A DNA stretch of 8,927 bases from an uncultured Oscillospiraceae bacterium (lineage in GTDB: Bacteria; Bacillota; Clostridia; Oscillospirales; Ruminococcaceae): NCBI GenBank assembly GCA_934457235.1, contig CAKSHT010000093.1:1-8927 (forward strand), written 5' to 3'. Position 1 is the first letter of the stretch; each line of letters opens with the position of its first letter. The notes beneath the pieces were generated by a model. The model was not told the origin of the DNA. It worked only from the letters and a program-made list of their open reading frames with translations, and ran no database searches. Both the position numbers and the translations under genes were made by a program. Positions 1 to 5,864 of the stretch are shown here, one piece after another.

Positions 1-648
1 TCTTACCGGATTCGTCAGTTTCCTCGGTCTTACCGGATTCGTCAGTTTCCTCGGTCTTTCCGGACTCGTCAGTTTCCTCGGTCTTTCCGGATTCGTCGGT
101 TTCCTCGGTCTTTCCGGACTCGTCGGTTTCCTCGGTCTTTCCGGATTCGTCGGTTTCCTCAGACTTTCCGGACTCGTCAGTTTCCTCGGTCTTACCGGAT
201 TCGTCGGTTTCCTCAGACTTTCCGGATTCGTCGGTTTCCTCGGTCTTTCCGGACTCGTCGGTTTCCTCAGACTTACCGGACTCGTCGGTTTCCTCGGTCT
301 TTCCGGATTCGTCGGTTTCCTCGGTCTTACCGGATTCGTCAGTTTCCTCGGTCTTACCGGATTCGTCAGTTTCCTCGGTCTTTCCGGACTCGTCAGTTTC
401 TTCGGTCTTTCCGGATTCGTCGGTTTCCTCAGACTTTCCGGATTCGTCAGTTTCTTCGGTCTTTCCGGATTCGTCGGTTTCCTCGGTCTTTCCGGATTCG
501 TCGGTTTCCTCGGTCTTACCGGACTCGTCGGTTTCCTCGGTCTTTCCGGACTCGTCGGTTTCCTCGGTCTTACCGGACTCGTCAGTTTCCTCAGACTTTC
601 CGGACTCGTCGGTTTCCTCAGACTTTCCGGACTCGTCAGTTTCACCAG
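1..648 (-). repeat. Tandem 27-bp coding repeat, 24 units
   Basis: Twenty-four consecutive 27-bp units in perfect register start at positions 1, 28, 55 and so on to 622, with no indel. On the minus strand each encodes EETDESGK plus T or S. The unit at 622-648 is the N-terminal-most and is diverged (GETDESGKS). All other base changes between units are synonymous (GAA/GAG, ACT/ACC, GGA/GGT) apart from the T/S switch, which is always ACC against TCT. Units 1, 2, 13 and 14 are identical; so are 4, 12, 18 and 19. The array continues off the left edge, so total copy number is unknown. Confidence 0.97.
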
Positions 649-1816
649 TCTCCCCGGTTTCCGTATTATCGTCAGTATCGTCCTTAGATGAATCTATATA
701 TTCTTTTCTTGTTACCTGATGTATTTCGTTATTCTGATTGAAAGTATCGCAGATAAGCGCGCCGTTCACATGACCCTTATCAGTTGTTACTTCCGCATAG
801 GGTGCAACAACGATACCTCCGGCAGGAGCACTTATTTTTCCTGCATAGCTTCCCAGATTCCATACAACATTTGCGCAGCCGCTGTTGAACGCAGTGCCGT
901 TGATGTTGCCAAAATTGAAGTAGTCGCCAGTAAATCCGGAAGTGTCAACGTTGATAACAACATTAACGCCGCCGTTGTCAGTGAGAACCTTTACAAGGTT
1001 GTTCTCAAAGTTCTGGTTTGTTGCGATGTCGTTGGCGTCCGCGTTGATGACGAGTGTCTCACCGGCAGCGACCTTACCGTCCTTGATCGCCTTGTAAGCA
1101 TTCTCCAGGCTGGTGTTGAAGCCAGAAAGCCCGGAAGCGCTCCCGACATCGGAAATCAGGTCAGAACCGGTAGCTGCGAGGCTGTCAAGCGTGCCCTGGA
1201 TATTATATTTAGTTTCGTTTTCATAGGGATTTCGAATCGTCAGATTGGAAGTCTTGACGTTCAGCAGCTCGTAATGTACGCCGTTGGCATTGAAACCGGC
1301 TCTGTTGCCGTTATCGGTATCATCGCGCTCAAAACCGAAGTTAAGTACTACCTCGACCTTGGCGTCAGCCGGGATATTCGCCATATCAAGCCTCTGGGAA
1401 TCAGGAGCCTGACCGAGATAAACGACATAGGAGCCGCTGCCGATAGTACCCAGTCTTACGATGTTGCAGTACTGGAGATTGAATTCGTTGATGCTGCCGA
1501 CAGCCGCGTTGCACTCCAGGTGATTGGAAGAAACCTTCTTTGCGTAAAGACCGAAGTCCCTTACATCGTTCAGCGACTTGTAGAAATTGCTGATCGCAGC
1601 CTGCTTGTTAGAAGCAGTGAAAACATTCTCGCTTAAAGCCTCGTACTTGGGGTTGCTGCCAGTCTGTTTCTCAACGTTCTGGGGATTGCCGTTAAGATCG
1701 TTCGGCGTCTCGTCAGCCGCAGCCATAACAGAAACAGCATTGGAAGCAAGCAGTGACGCTGCAAAAGCGAGCACAGCTGCGGACTTTTTGCCCCACTTGC
1801 GTTTCTTATCGCTCAT
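1..1816 (-). CDS. Choice-of-anchor A family surface protein with acidic 9-residue repeat stalk (3' end outside window)
   Basis: Secreted surface protein, probably an adhesin; the C-terminus lies beyond the left edge. The ATG at 1816 follows an AAGGAGG ribosome site (1824-1830) and is preceded by a consensus promoter. Residues 1-34 form a signal peptide: a basic start (MSDKKRKWGKK), a hydrophobic core, and an AAA|DE-like cleavage region. Residues about 85-366 read as a choice-of-anchor A domain: an early FGLYAKKV segment, then near the end GDYFNFGNING, VVWNLGSYAGKISAPAGGIVVAPYA (spread over 317-341), and the closing GHVNGALICDTF and NEIH motifs typical of the family. From about residue 390 the protein becomes a repeat of EETDESGK(T/S), net charge about -3 per unit, likely an extended cell-wall-spanning stalk. 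A sorting signal or other anchor would be expected past the edge but cannot be seen. Family assignment is from remembered motifs; ligand unknown. Confidence 0.85.
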   Translation of the reverse strand, partial: MSDKKRKWGKKSAAVLAFAASLLASNAVSVMAAADETPNDLNGNPQNVEKQTGSNPKYEALSENVFTASNKQAAISNFYKSLNDVRDFGLYAKKVSSNHLECNAAVGSINEFNLQYCNIVRLGTIGSGSYVVYLGQAPDSQRLDMANIPADAKVEVVLNFGFERDDTDNGNRAGFNANGVHYELLNVKTSNLTIRNPYENETKYNIQGTLDSLAATGSDLISDVGSASGLSGFNTSLENAYKAIKDGKVAAGETLVINADANDIATNQNFENNLVKVLTDNGGVNVVINVDTSGFTGDYFNFGNINGTAFNSGCANVVWNLGSYAGKISAPAGGIVVAPYAEVTTDKGHVNGALICDTFNQNNEIHQVTRKEYIDSSKDDTDDNTETGETGETDESGKSEETDESGKSEETDESGKTEETDESGKTEETDESGKTEETDESGKTEETDESGKTEETDESGKSEETDESGKTEETDESGKTEETDESGKTEETDESGKTEETDESGKTEETDESGKSEETDESGKTEETDESGKSEETDESGKTEETDESGKSEETDESGKTEETDESGKTEETDESGKTEETDESGKTEETDESGKTEETDESGK

Positions 1817-1823
1817 GTAAATA

Positions 1824-1830
1824 CCTCCTT
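1824..1830 (-). promoter_or_regulatory. Ribosome binding site of the surface protein gene
   Basis: AAGGAGG on the minus strand, seven bases before the ATG at 1816 (spacer TATTTAC). It is a near-perfect match to the 16S anti-Shine-Dalgarno and fixes the start codon. Confidence 0.9.
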
Positions 1831-1843
1831 GAGTTGTTCCTCT

Positions 1844-1891
1844 CCGGGAAACCGGTACTTATGGAGTGCTATCCCTGCAAAAGGGTACAGC
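1844..1891 (-). promoter_or_regulatory. Structured 5' leader with two potential hairpins
   Basis: Between the predicted transcript start (about 1905) and the ribosome site, the minus strand can form two stems. The first (1868-1891) pairs GCUGU-A-CCC with GGGAUAGC around a 7-nt UUUUGCA loop: eight pairs including one G.U, with one bulged A. The second (1844-1855) is CCGG-UUUC-CCGG. Downstream GGAG sequences, including that of the ribosome site, could alternatively pair with CUCC near 1863-1866. I do not recognise a known riboswitch class; the stems may only stabilise the mRNA. Confidence 0.45.
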
Positions 1892-1911
1892 TATCCCTTA
1901 TTATTAGTATT

Positions 1912-1940
1912 ATTATACACTGTTTGTTGCATTTTGTCAA
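1912..1940 (-). promoter_or_regulatory. Consensus sigma-A promoter for the surface protein gene
   Basis: The minus strand carries TTGACA (1935-1940), a 17-bp spacer and TATAAT (1912-1917): both hexamers and the spacing are perfect matches to the housekeeping consensus. The upstream sequence is very AT-rich, including a TAATT-N4-AATTA dyad at 1965-1978, and could act as an UP element or regulator site. The predicted start is near 1905, giving a leader of about 88 nt. This suggests strong transcription of the surface protein independent of the upstream pilus operon. Confidence 0.88.
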
Positions 1941-2005
1941 TAGCGGGCAATTATTTTTGTATATTAATTTTACAATTAAATCCACAGTAATAATAATTAT
2001 CAACT

Positions 2006-2048
2006 TGCATACGCCATTCTCCAGCGGTCAATATGCAGTAAGTGCATA
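2006..2048 (-). other. Overlapping inverted repeats after pilT (possible weak terminator or operator)
   Basis: Three copies of the TATGCA/TGCATA hexamer lie just after the pilT stop. Two form a perfect dyad, TATGCA-N5-TGCATA, at 2032-2048. The middle copy can instead pair with the third in a longer stem (2006-2037: TGCATA and CGC against GCG and TATGCA, with a 5-nt bulge). The following minus-strand sequence (AAGTTGATAATTATTATTA) lacks a clean U-tract, so this is not a canonical intrinsic terminator. It sits about 90 bp upstream of the -35 box and could equally be a protein-binding site. Confidence 0.4.
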
Positions 2049-2062
2049 CCCGTATCAGAAAC

Positions 2063-3109
2063 TTACATGATGCGCTTAGCCATAATCTCCGGATTATAGG
2101 CGTGGTCGATGGCTGTCTGGGCGGTGATCCTGCCCTCGTTGTACAGCCTGGTGACGCAGCTGTCCATAGTCTGCATTCCGGGCGTAGACTGCATTATCGT
2201 ATCCAGCTGATGGGTTTTCTGGTCGCGGATAAGCGTCCTTACTGCGCTGTTCACGGTCATTATCTCAAAAGCCGGGATAAGCCCTCCGTCCACCGACGGA
2301 AGGAGCTGCTGGCACACGACTGCGTTAAGCACCATTGACAGCTGAACTCTTATCTGGTGCTGCTGATTTATCGGGAATACGTCGATTATACGGTCAATGG
2401 TATTCGCAGCGCCCAGGGTATGCAACGTTGAAAGAACCAGCTGACCGGTCTCAGCGGCGGTCATTGCAACGCTTATCGTTTCATAGTCCCTCATCTCGCC
2501 CAGCAGGATAACGTCCGGTGACTGACGTAACGCGGCGCGCAGCGCGTCAATATAGCTGTCGGTGTCAATGTTTATTTCGCGCTGGCTGACAATGCAGCGA
2601 TTGTGGCGGTGCAGGAACTCGATAGGATCCTCAATGGTGATTATATGCCCGTCCCTGGTGCGGTTTATCCTGTCGATTATGCAGGAGAGCGTCGTTGACT
2701 TGCCGCTGCTTGCGACGCCGGTTATGAGCACTATTCCGCTGCGGCTCTCGCTGAGCTGCATGACGTTATCCGGTATGCCAAGCTTCTCAGCGTCCGGAAG
2801 CTCGAACGGGACATAACGGAGCACCGCGGAATAAGAGCTTCTCTGCTTGTAGATATTCGCTCTGAAACGTCCCACTCCGGGTACGGATATCGAAAAATCC
2901 CGCTCGCGCTCCGGCAGCACTTCCGTTTCAAAGTGCGCCAGTCCGAAGATCTGTATAACAAGCGCCCGCGTATCATCCGAAGTCAGGATATGGTCGTCGA
3001 TGTGATAGACCCTGCCCTGTGCCTTATAGCTGAGCACCGCGCCGGATACGATGAAAATATCCGCCGCATGAGCGTCCGCCGCCGTTCTCAAAATATCAAG
3101 TATATCCAT
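2063..3109 (-). CDS. pilT: PilT-type retraction ATPase
   Basis: Cytoplasmic hexameric secretion ATPase of the PilT/GspE superfamily, which in type IV pili powers pilus retraction. Numbered from the ATG at 3109 (348 aa, typical PilT length): an N-terminal PAS-like region to about 100; Walker A GVASSGKST (131-139); Asp box ITIEDPIEF (157-165); Walker B PDVILLGE with catalytic Glu205; His box running from AAETGQ to STLHT (218-230). AVRTLIRD (289-296) matches the AIRNLIRE motif characteristic of PilT rather than PilB, and the long N-domain of PilB is missing. The Walker A interior differs from the usual GPTGSGKST but keeps GxxxxGKS. ATG 3109 is chosen because AAAGGTGG lies five bases ahead; a GTG at 3118 would add three residues. 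Last gene of the operon, 12 nt after its neighbour. Confidence 0.9.
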   Translation of the reverse strand: MDILDILRTAADAHAADIFIVSGAVLSYKAQGRVYHIDDHILTSDDTRALVIQIFGLAHFETEVLPERERDFSISVPGVGRFRANIYKQRSSYSAVLRYVPFELPDAEKLGIPDNVMQLSESRSGIVLITGVASSGKSTTLSCIIDRINRTRDGHIITIEDPIEFLHRHNRCIVSQREINIDTDSYIDALRAALRQSPDVILLGEMRDYETISVAMTAAETGQLVLSTLHTLGAANTIDRIIDVFPINQQHQIRVQLSMVLNAVVCQQLLPSVDGGLIPAFEIMTVNSAVRTLIRDQKTHQLDTIMQSTPGMQTMDSCVTRLYNEGRITAQTAIDHAYNPEIMAKRIM

Positions 3110-3121
3110 ACGCTCCACCTT

Positions 3122-3610
3122 TCAGACAAGATCGCCGCCGTCCCATACCGACGGGTGGCTGTCCTGTTCAATGTCCTCCGTGCTGCTCTGCCAACGGAGT
3201 ATATCATATCTGCCGTCCGCCGGTCCGCTGTAGAACATCACGCTGACCGACAGTATCTGCCGTTCATTTATCCCGACGGAATAATCCGCCCGTACTCCGC
3301 CCGGAACCACCGCCGTCTGAACTCCGTCCAGTTCCGAGGCGGAATTTACGAAGCTCTCCTCAAACGAAAACCCGTCAAGCGCCTCAAGCGCGATGTTATC
3401 CAGCTGGGACAGTGTTTTTTTCGCCGCCATATCCGCGTCGTAATACTGCTGCGTGAACTGCTCGCTGCGTTCGCTCACACGGTCGTTGGAGTACACCGCC
3501 TGGAAGCTCAGCACCGCCAGTATCGTCAGACATATCACCGTGAATATCAGCATTATGGAGATGTACCCCACGCCCACTGTTCCGCCGAAAATCGACTTTT
3601 TTTTATTCAT
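3122..3610 (-). CDS. Single-pass membrane pilin-like protein (hypothetical)
   Basis: A 162-residue protein of no family I recognise. A basic N-terminus (MNKKKS) is followed by a glycine-containing stretch and one membrane segment (about 13-39), then an extracytoplasmic region with a helical part (about 43-78) and a mixed C-terminal part. This N-helix plus globular-domain layout resembles minor pilins such as PilX, but there is no G-F-x-x-x-E prepilin cleavage site. The ATG at 3610 is chosen because GGAGGTG lies six bases ahead and the upstream in-frame residues have no pilin character; the open frame extends to 3736. The start overlaps the stop of the upstream gene by 8 nt, which suggests translational coupling. 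Position between other pilin-like genes and pilT supports a role in pilus assembly (inference). Confidence 0.72.
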   Translation of the reverse strand: MNKKKSIFGGTVGVGYISIMLIFTVICLTILAVLSFQAVYSNDRVSERSEQFTQQYYDADMAAKKTLSQLDNIALEALDGFSFEESFVNSASELDGVQTAVVPGGVRADYSVGINERQILSVSVMFYSGPADGRYDILRWQSSTEDIEQDSHPSVWDGGDLV

Positions 3611-4040
3611 CTGCGGCACCTCCGTTCGGAATATACGCGCCGCACTCCAGCGAATAAAGCTCCTCGCCGGAATATCTGAATCTGATGACCAGCTGTGAAT
3701 AAACTCCCGCGCCGGATTCACTGCGGTTTTCGTCAAGAGAAAGCATTATCTCTCCCTGTTCTGCCGGAACAAGCGCGCTGTCAAGCGAAATATCTCCCTG
3801 TGGCATATCCTCGCCGAAAACCAGACGCAGCGCCTGAGCCGTGTCCCCGCTGATCGAAAAAGCCTCCGCGATGGACTGAGCACACAGAACTGCCTTTACG
3901 CGCCGCTGGGACTTACGTTCCAGCCCGTCAGCCGCCACAAATACCCTTATCAGCACGGCGAATGAGATAACAAAGAACAGCAGCGCGATCATCATTTCCG
4001 CGAATAACAGGTTATTGCCCTTTCTGTTCAGCGTTATCAC
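3603..4040 (-). CDS. Minor pilin/pseudopilin-like membrane protein with variant prepilin motif
   Basis: A 145-residue protein whose N-terminus looks like a modified prepilin: RKG, then a hydrophobic stretch with one Glu (GNNLLFAEMMIALLFF, residues 8-23) and a membrane helix to about 34. Aligning on the Glu matches GspI/PilV-type FTLLEVLIALAIF, but the Gly-to-Glu spacing is two residues longer than in a standard prepilin. A positively charged helix (LERKSQRR) follows, then a small beta-rich domain. The start is GTG at 4040 in a GTGA overlap of 4 nt with the upstream stop; GGAAGGG abuts it, so initiation probably depends on coupled translation. I infer a pilus-tip or pseudopilus subunit; processing by a prepilin peptidase is uncertain. 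Confidence 0.75.
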   Translation of the reverse strand: MITLNRKGNNLLFAEMMIALLFFVISFAVLIRVFVAADGLERKSQRRVKAVLCAQSIAEAFSISGDTAQALRLVFGEDMPQGDISLDSALVPAEQGEIMLSLDENRSESGAGVYSQLVIRFRYSGEELYSLECGAYIPNGGAADE

Positions 4041-4483
4041 CCCTTCCGGACAAACACGGAGGATATTTCGTCCCCTGCGCGCACCGTTATTTCATAAAGC
4101 CCGTCATGTTCCGTGATGTTCATTGAATCCAGCGACGATATTCTGTCGCCGTCCCGCGCGGTTATCTCAGAGCCAGTCTCGGCGTACTTCTCGAACAGCA
4201 CGCCGCCCTCGCACCAGATAATGCTGACTGCACCGTCGTTTTCCACCGCAGCGCCTCCGTTCTCCAGAAGAGTTATGCTCTCCGCGGCACGGAGCTTGTT
4301 TGAAACATATTTTATGGACGCCGCGGAGCCGAACGACTCCTGGTATCCCGTTTTTATCCTGCCGTATGTATCCGCCGCCACCGCAACTGCCAGTAACATG
4401 CATACCGCGAAAAGCACGAACAGCAGCATGCTGCACACCGCCGAAGCAGTGTCCGCGAACGTCCTGTCGTTGTGAATTTTCAT
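4037..4483 (-). CDS. DUF4860-like pilus-associated membrane protein
   Basis: A 148-residue protein with a short cytoplasmic start (MKIHNDRTFADTAS), one membrane segment (about 14-37) and an extracytoplasmic domain. The pattern Y...ESFGSAASIKYVSNKLRAAE (47-68), then a strand ending in IIWCEGGVLFEKY (88-100), fits DUF4860 as I remember it; that family occurs in Clostridia next to type IV pilus or type II secretion genes. No prepilin peptidase motif is present. ATG 4483 is chosen because GGGAG lies shortly ahead and upstream in-frame residues look non-coding. The upstream gene stops one base before this start. Biochemical role unknown; an assembly or minor pseudopilin role is inferred from context. 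Confidence 0.75.
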   Translation of the reverse strand: MKIHNDRTFADTASAVCSMLLFVLFAVCMLLAVAVAADTYGRIKTGYQESFGSAASIKYVSNKLRAAESITLLENGGAAVENDGAVSIIWCEGGVLFEKYAETGSEITARDGDRISSLDSMNITEHDGLYEITVRAGDEISSVFVRKG

Positions 4484-4484
4484 A

Positions 4485-4796
4485 TCAGCTCTCCCTCTCG
4501 ATGACAGTGACTGTCGGGCGGACGTTGGCTGCAAAGCGTTCGTAGTGCACCAGGTATCTGCTCTCGTCATAAACCACGCCGTAGTTCATGGTAAGATGAT
4601 CCAGCCTTTCGGGATATGCGCCCTCGACGGCGTAACAGAGGGTTATGCCATTTTCCACCGACTGCCTTACCTGCGCCAATTGCTCGCTGTCCGAAGCCCT
4701 TGAAGCATTGCCGAGCGCCAGAACCAGCCAGACTATCATCACCGCGAAAAGCACTATTCCGAGAATACCCGGCACTGAACCAATGATCTTTTTCAT
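4485..4796 (-). CDS. Small pilin-like membrane protein (hypothetical)
   Basis: A 103-residue protein: basic start (MKKIIGS), one membrane helix (about 8-28), a polar helix (about 35-58), then a compact region with YPERLDHLTMNYGVVYDES (61-79), Y-V-Y alternation and ANVRPTVTVIE (90-100). A hydrophobic helix continuing into a polar helix and then a YP-x-x-L motif resembles small class III pilins or ComGC-like proteins, but no G-F-x-x-x-E cleavage motif is present. ATG 4796 follows GGGGTG by five bases and lies 4 nt after the pilC stop. I recognise no named family; a pilin-like role is inferred. Confidence 0.72.
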   Translation of the reverse strand: MKKIIGSVPGILGIVLFAVMIVWLVLALGNASRASDSEQLAQVRQSVENGITLCYAVEGAYPERLDHLTMNYGVVYDESRYLVHYERFAANVRPTVTVIERES

Positions 4797-4800
4797 GCTA

Positions 4801-5850
4801 TCACCCCAGCACCGACATTATGTTCATCAGCGGTACCATGAGCATAAGGAGTATCGCGCCGATAAGCAGTCCCAGAATGATTATGAGCGCCGGTTCGATG
4901 ACCGCCGTCACATTCACAAGACTTCTCTGTGCGGATTCACTGTAGGAGCTGCTGATGCGCTTCCATACGCTCTCAAAGCTGCCGGAAGCATACGCGAGCT
5001 TCAGCGACCTTGCATACAGCGGCGGAAGCAGCCTGCTGTTTATTACAGCGTCCGGGAAGCTCTCGCCGTTGATGACGCGCTTTTCACAGTCGTCATAGCG
5101 CTCAGCCAGGCGCCTGTCCCGGATAAAGCTGCGGATATTCGCCCGCATCATCATGTCCTCCGGGGAAATTCCCGCGCACACCGTAATGCTGACCGCCTTT
5201 GTCATGTCGCACATGGAAAGCTTCTCGGCTATGCCGCGGGTCATCGGGAGCGCAGAAGCCGCCCTGCGCACCCAACTGCCGGTTTTCGTGAATTTTGAGA
5301 GAAGCGCAATTACTCCGGAAATAACGACCAGTGCGATAAGCACAATCATGATTATCATTCCGGCGTTGTACGCAAGCTCCACCGTATGCTGAACGGTGCC
5401 GCTCACCGAGCTGTCGAACTGCGAAAAGATGTCCGCAAACATCGGTATTACCATAACCACGAGGACTATCATAACGACGGTCATCATCAGCAGAAGCACC
5501 ATCGGGTGGAGCACTGCGGAGCGCAGCGCCCGGCGTATCTCCTCGCGCTCGCTGTAGTACTCGGAAAGTCCCGTCAGGACTTCCTCAAGCTTGCCGCTCA
5601 TCTCACCGACGGCTATCATATCCGCTGCGTAGTCCGGGAATCTTCCGGTGCTGCGAACCGCCTGAGAAAGCGATTCGCCCCTGCCCGCCGAATCGGCGAT
5701 CTCAAGGCACGCGCTTTTCAGCGCGCCCTCGTCAATATCCTGGCAGAGCAGCTTCAGTCCGTCGCTTATGCTGATACCGGAGCCTATAATCATTGAAAGC
5801 TGCTCGCATATAAAATCTACCTGGGCATAGTCCAGCTTCTTTGTTCTCAT
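4801..5850 (-). CDS. pilC: PilC/GspF-type inner-membrane platform protein
   Basis: Polytopic membrane protein that links the cytoplasmic ATPase to pilin polymerisation in type IV pilus and type II secretion machines. In the 349-residue form from the ATG at 5850 it has two T2SSF domains (about 10-135 and 209-335). The first shows QLSMIIGSGISISDGLKLL, FPDYAADMIAVGEMSGKLEEVL and RRALRSAVLHPMVLL leading into the first membrane helix (about 115-139); a second helix lies near 164-186. The second domain repeats the pattern (AVSITVCAGIS, LLPPLYARSLKLAYASGSFE) and ends in the family's last helix (about 318-343). It lacks the N-terminal extension of longer PilC/GspF proteins. GGAGG lies seven bases ahead of ATG 5850; an in-frame TTG at 5868 is not credible. 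It starts 14 nt after the upstream stop. Confidence 0.9.
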   Translation of the reverse strand: MRTKKLDYAQVDFICEQLSMIIGSGISISDGLKLLCQDIDEGALKSACLEIADSAGRGESLSQAVRSTGRFPDYAADMIAVGEMSGKLEEVLTGLSEYYSEREEIRRALRSAVLHPMVLLLMMTVVMIVLVVMVIPMFADIFSQFDSSVSGTVQHTVELAYNAGMIIMIVLIALVVISGVIALLSKFTKTGSWVRRAASALPMTRGIAEKLSMCDMTKAVSITVCAGISPEDMMMRANIRSFIRDRRLAERYDDCEKRVINGESFPDAVINSRLLPPLYARSLKLAYASGSFESVWKRISSSYSESAQRSLVNVTAVIEPALIIILGLLIGAILLMLMVPLMNIMSVLG

Positions 5851-5864
5851 GTTCTGTCCTCCGG

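Noticed and set aside
1..648. Possible CRISPR array or non-coding satellite
   Set aside because: Units are contiguous 27-mers without unique spacers, stay in reading frame and vary synonymously, so this is a coding repeat.
1..660. Plus-strand frames that stay open through the repeat
   Set aside because: A stop-free 27-bp unit keeps a frame open indefinitely; only the minus-strand frame continues into a real secreted protein.
719..1636. Long plus-strand open frame antisense to the surface protein gene
   Set aside because: It is opposite a convincing signal-peptide protein with a good ribosome site and known domain; its translation shows no family features and no credible ribosome site.
1824..1905. 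c-di-GMP riboswitch in the leader of the surface protein
   Set aside because: Attractive because such riboswitches often control adhesins, but the conserved class I and class II core sequences are not present.
2933..3679. Plus-strand 248-residue open frame spanning the ends of two minus-strand genes
   Set aside because: It crosses the pilT start and the upstream pilin-like gene; composition is Arg/His-rich with no recognisable motif, as expected for an antisense shadow.
3611..3736. N-terminal extension of the pilin-like protein to 3736
   Set aside because: The extra 42 residues overlap the upstream gene, lack pilin character, and the ATG at 3610 has GGAGGTG at proper spacing.
4484..4570. 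N-terminal extension of the DUF4860-like protein to 4570
   Set aside because: The extension overlaps the neighbouring gene and reads as low-quality coding; ATG 4483 has a good ribosome site.
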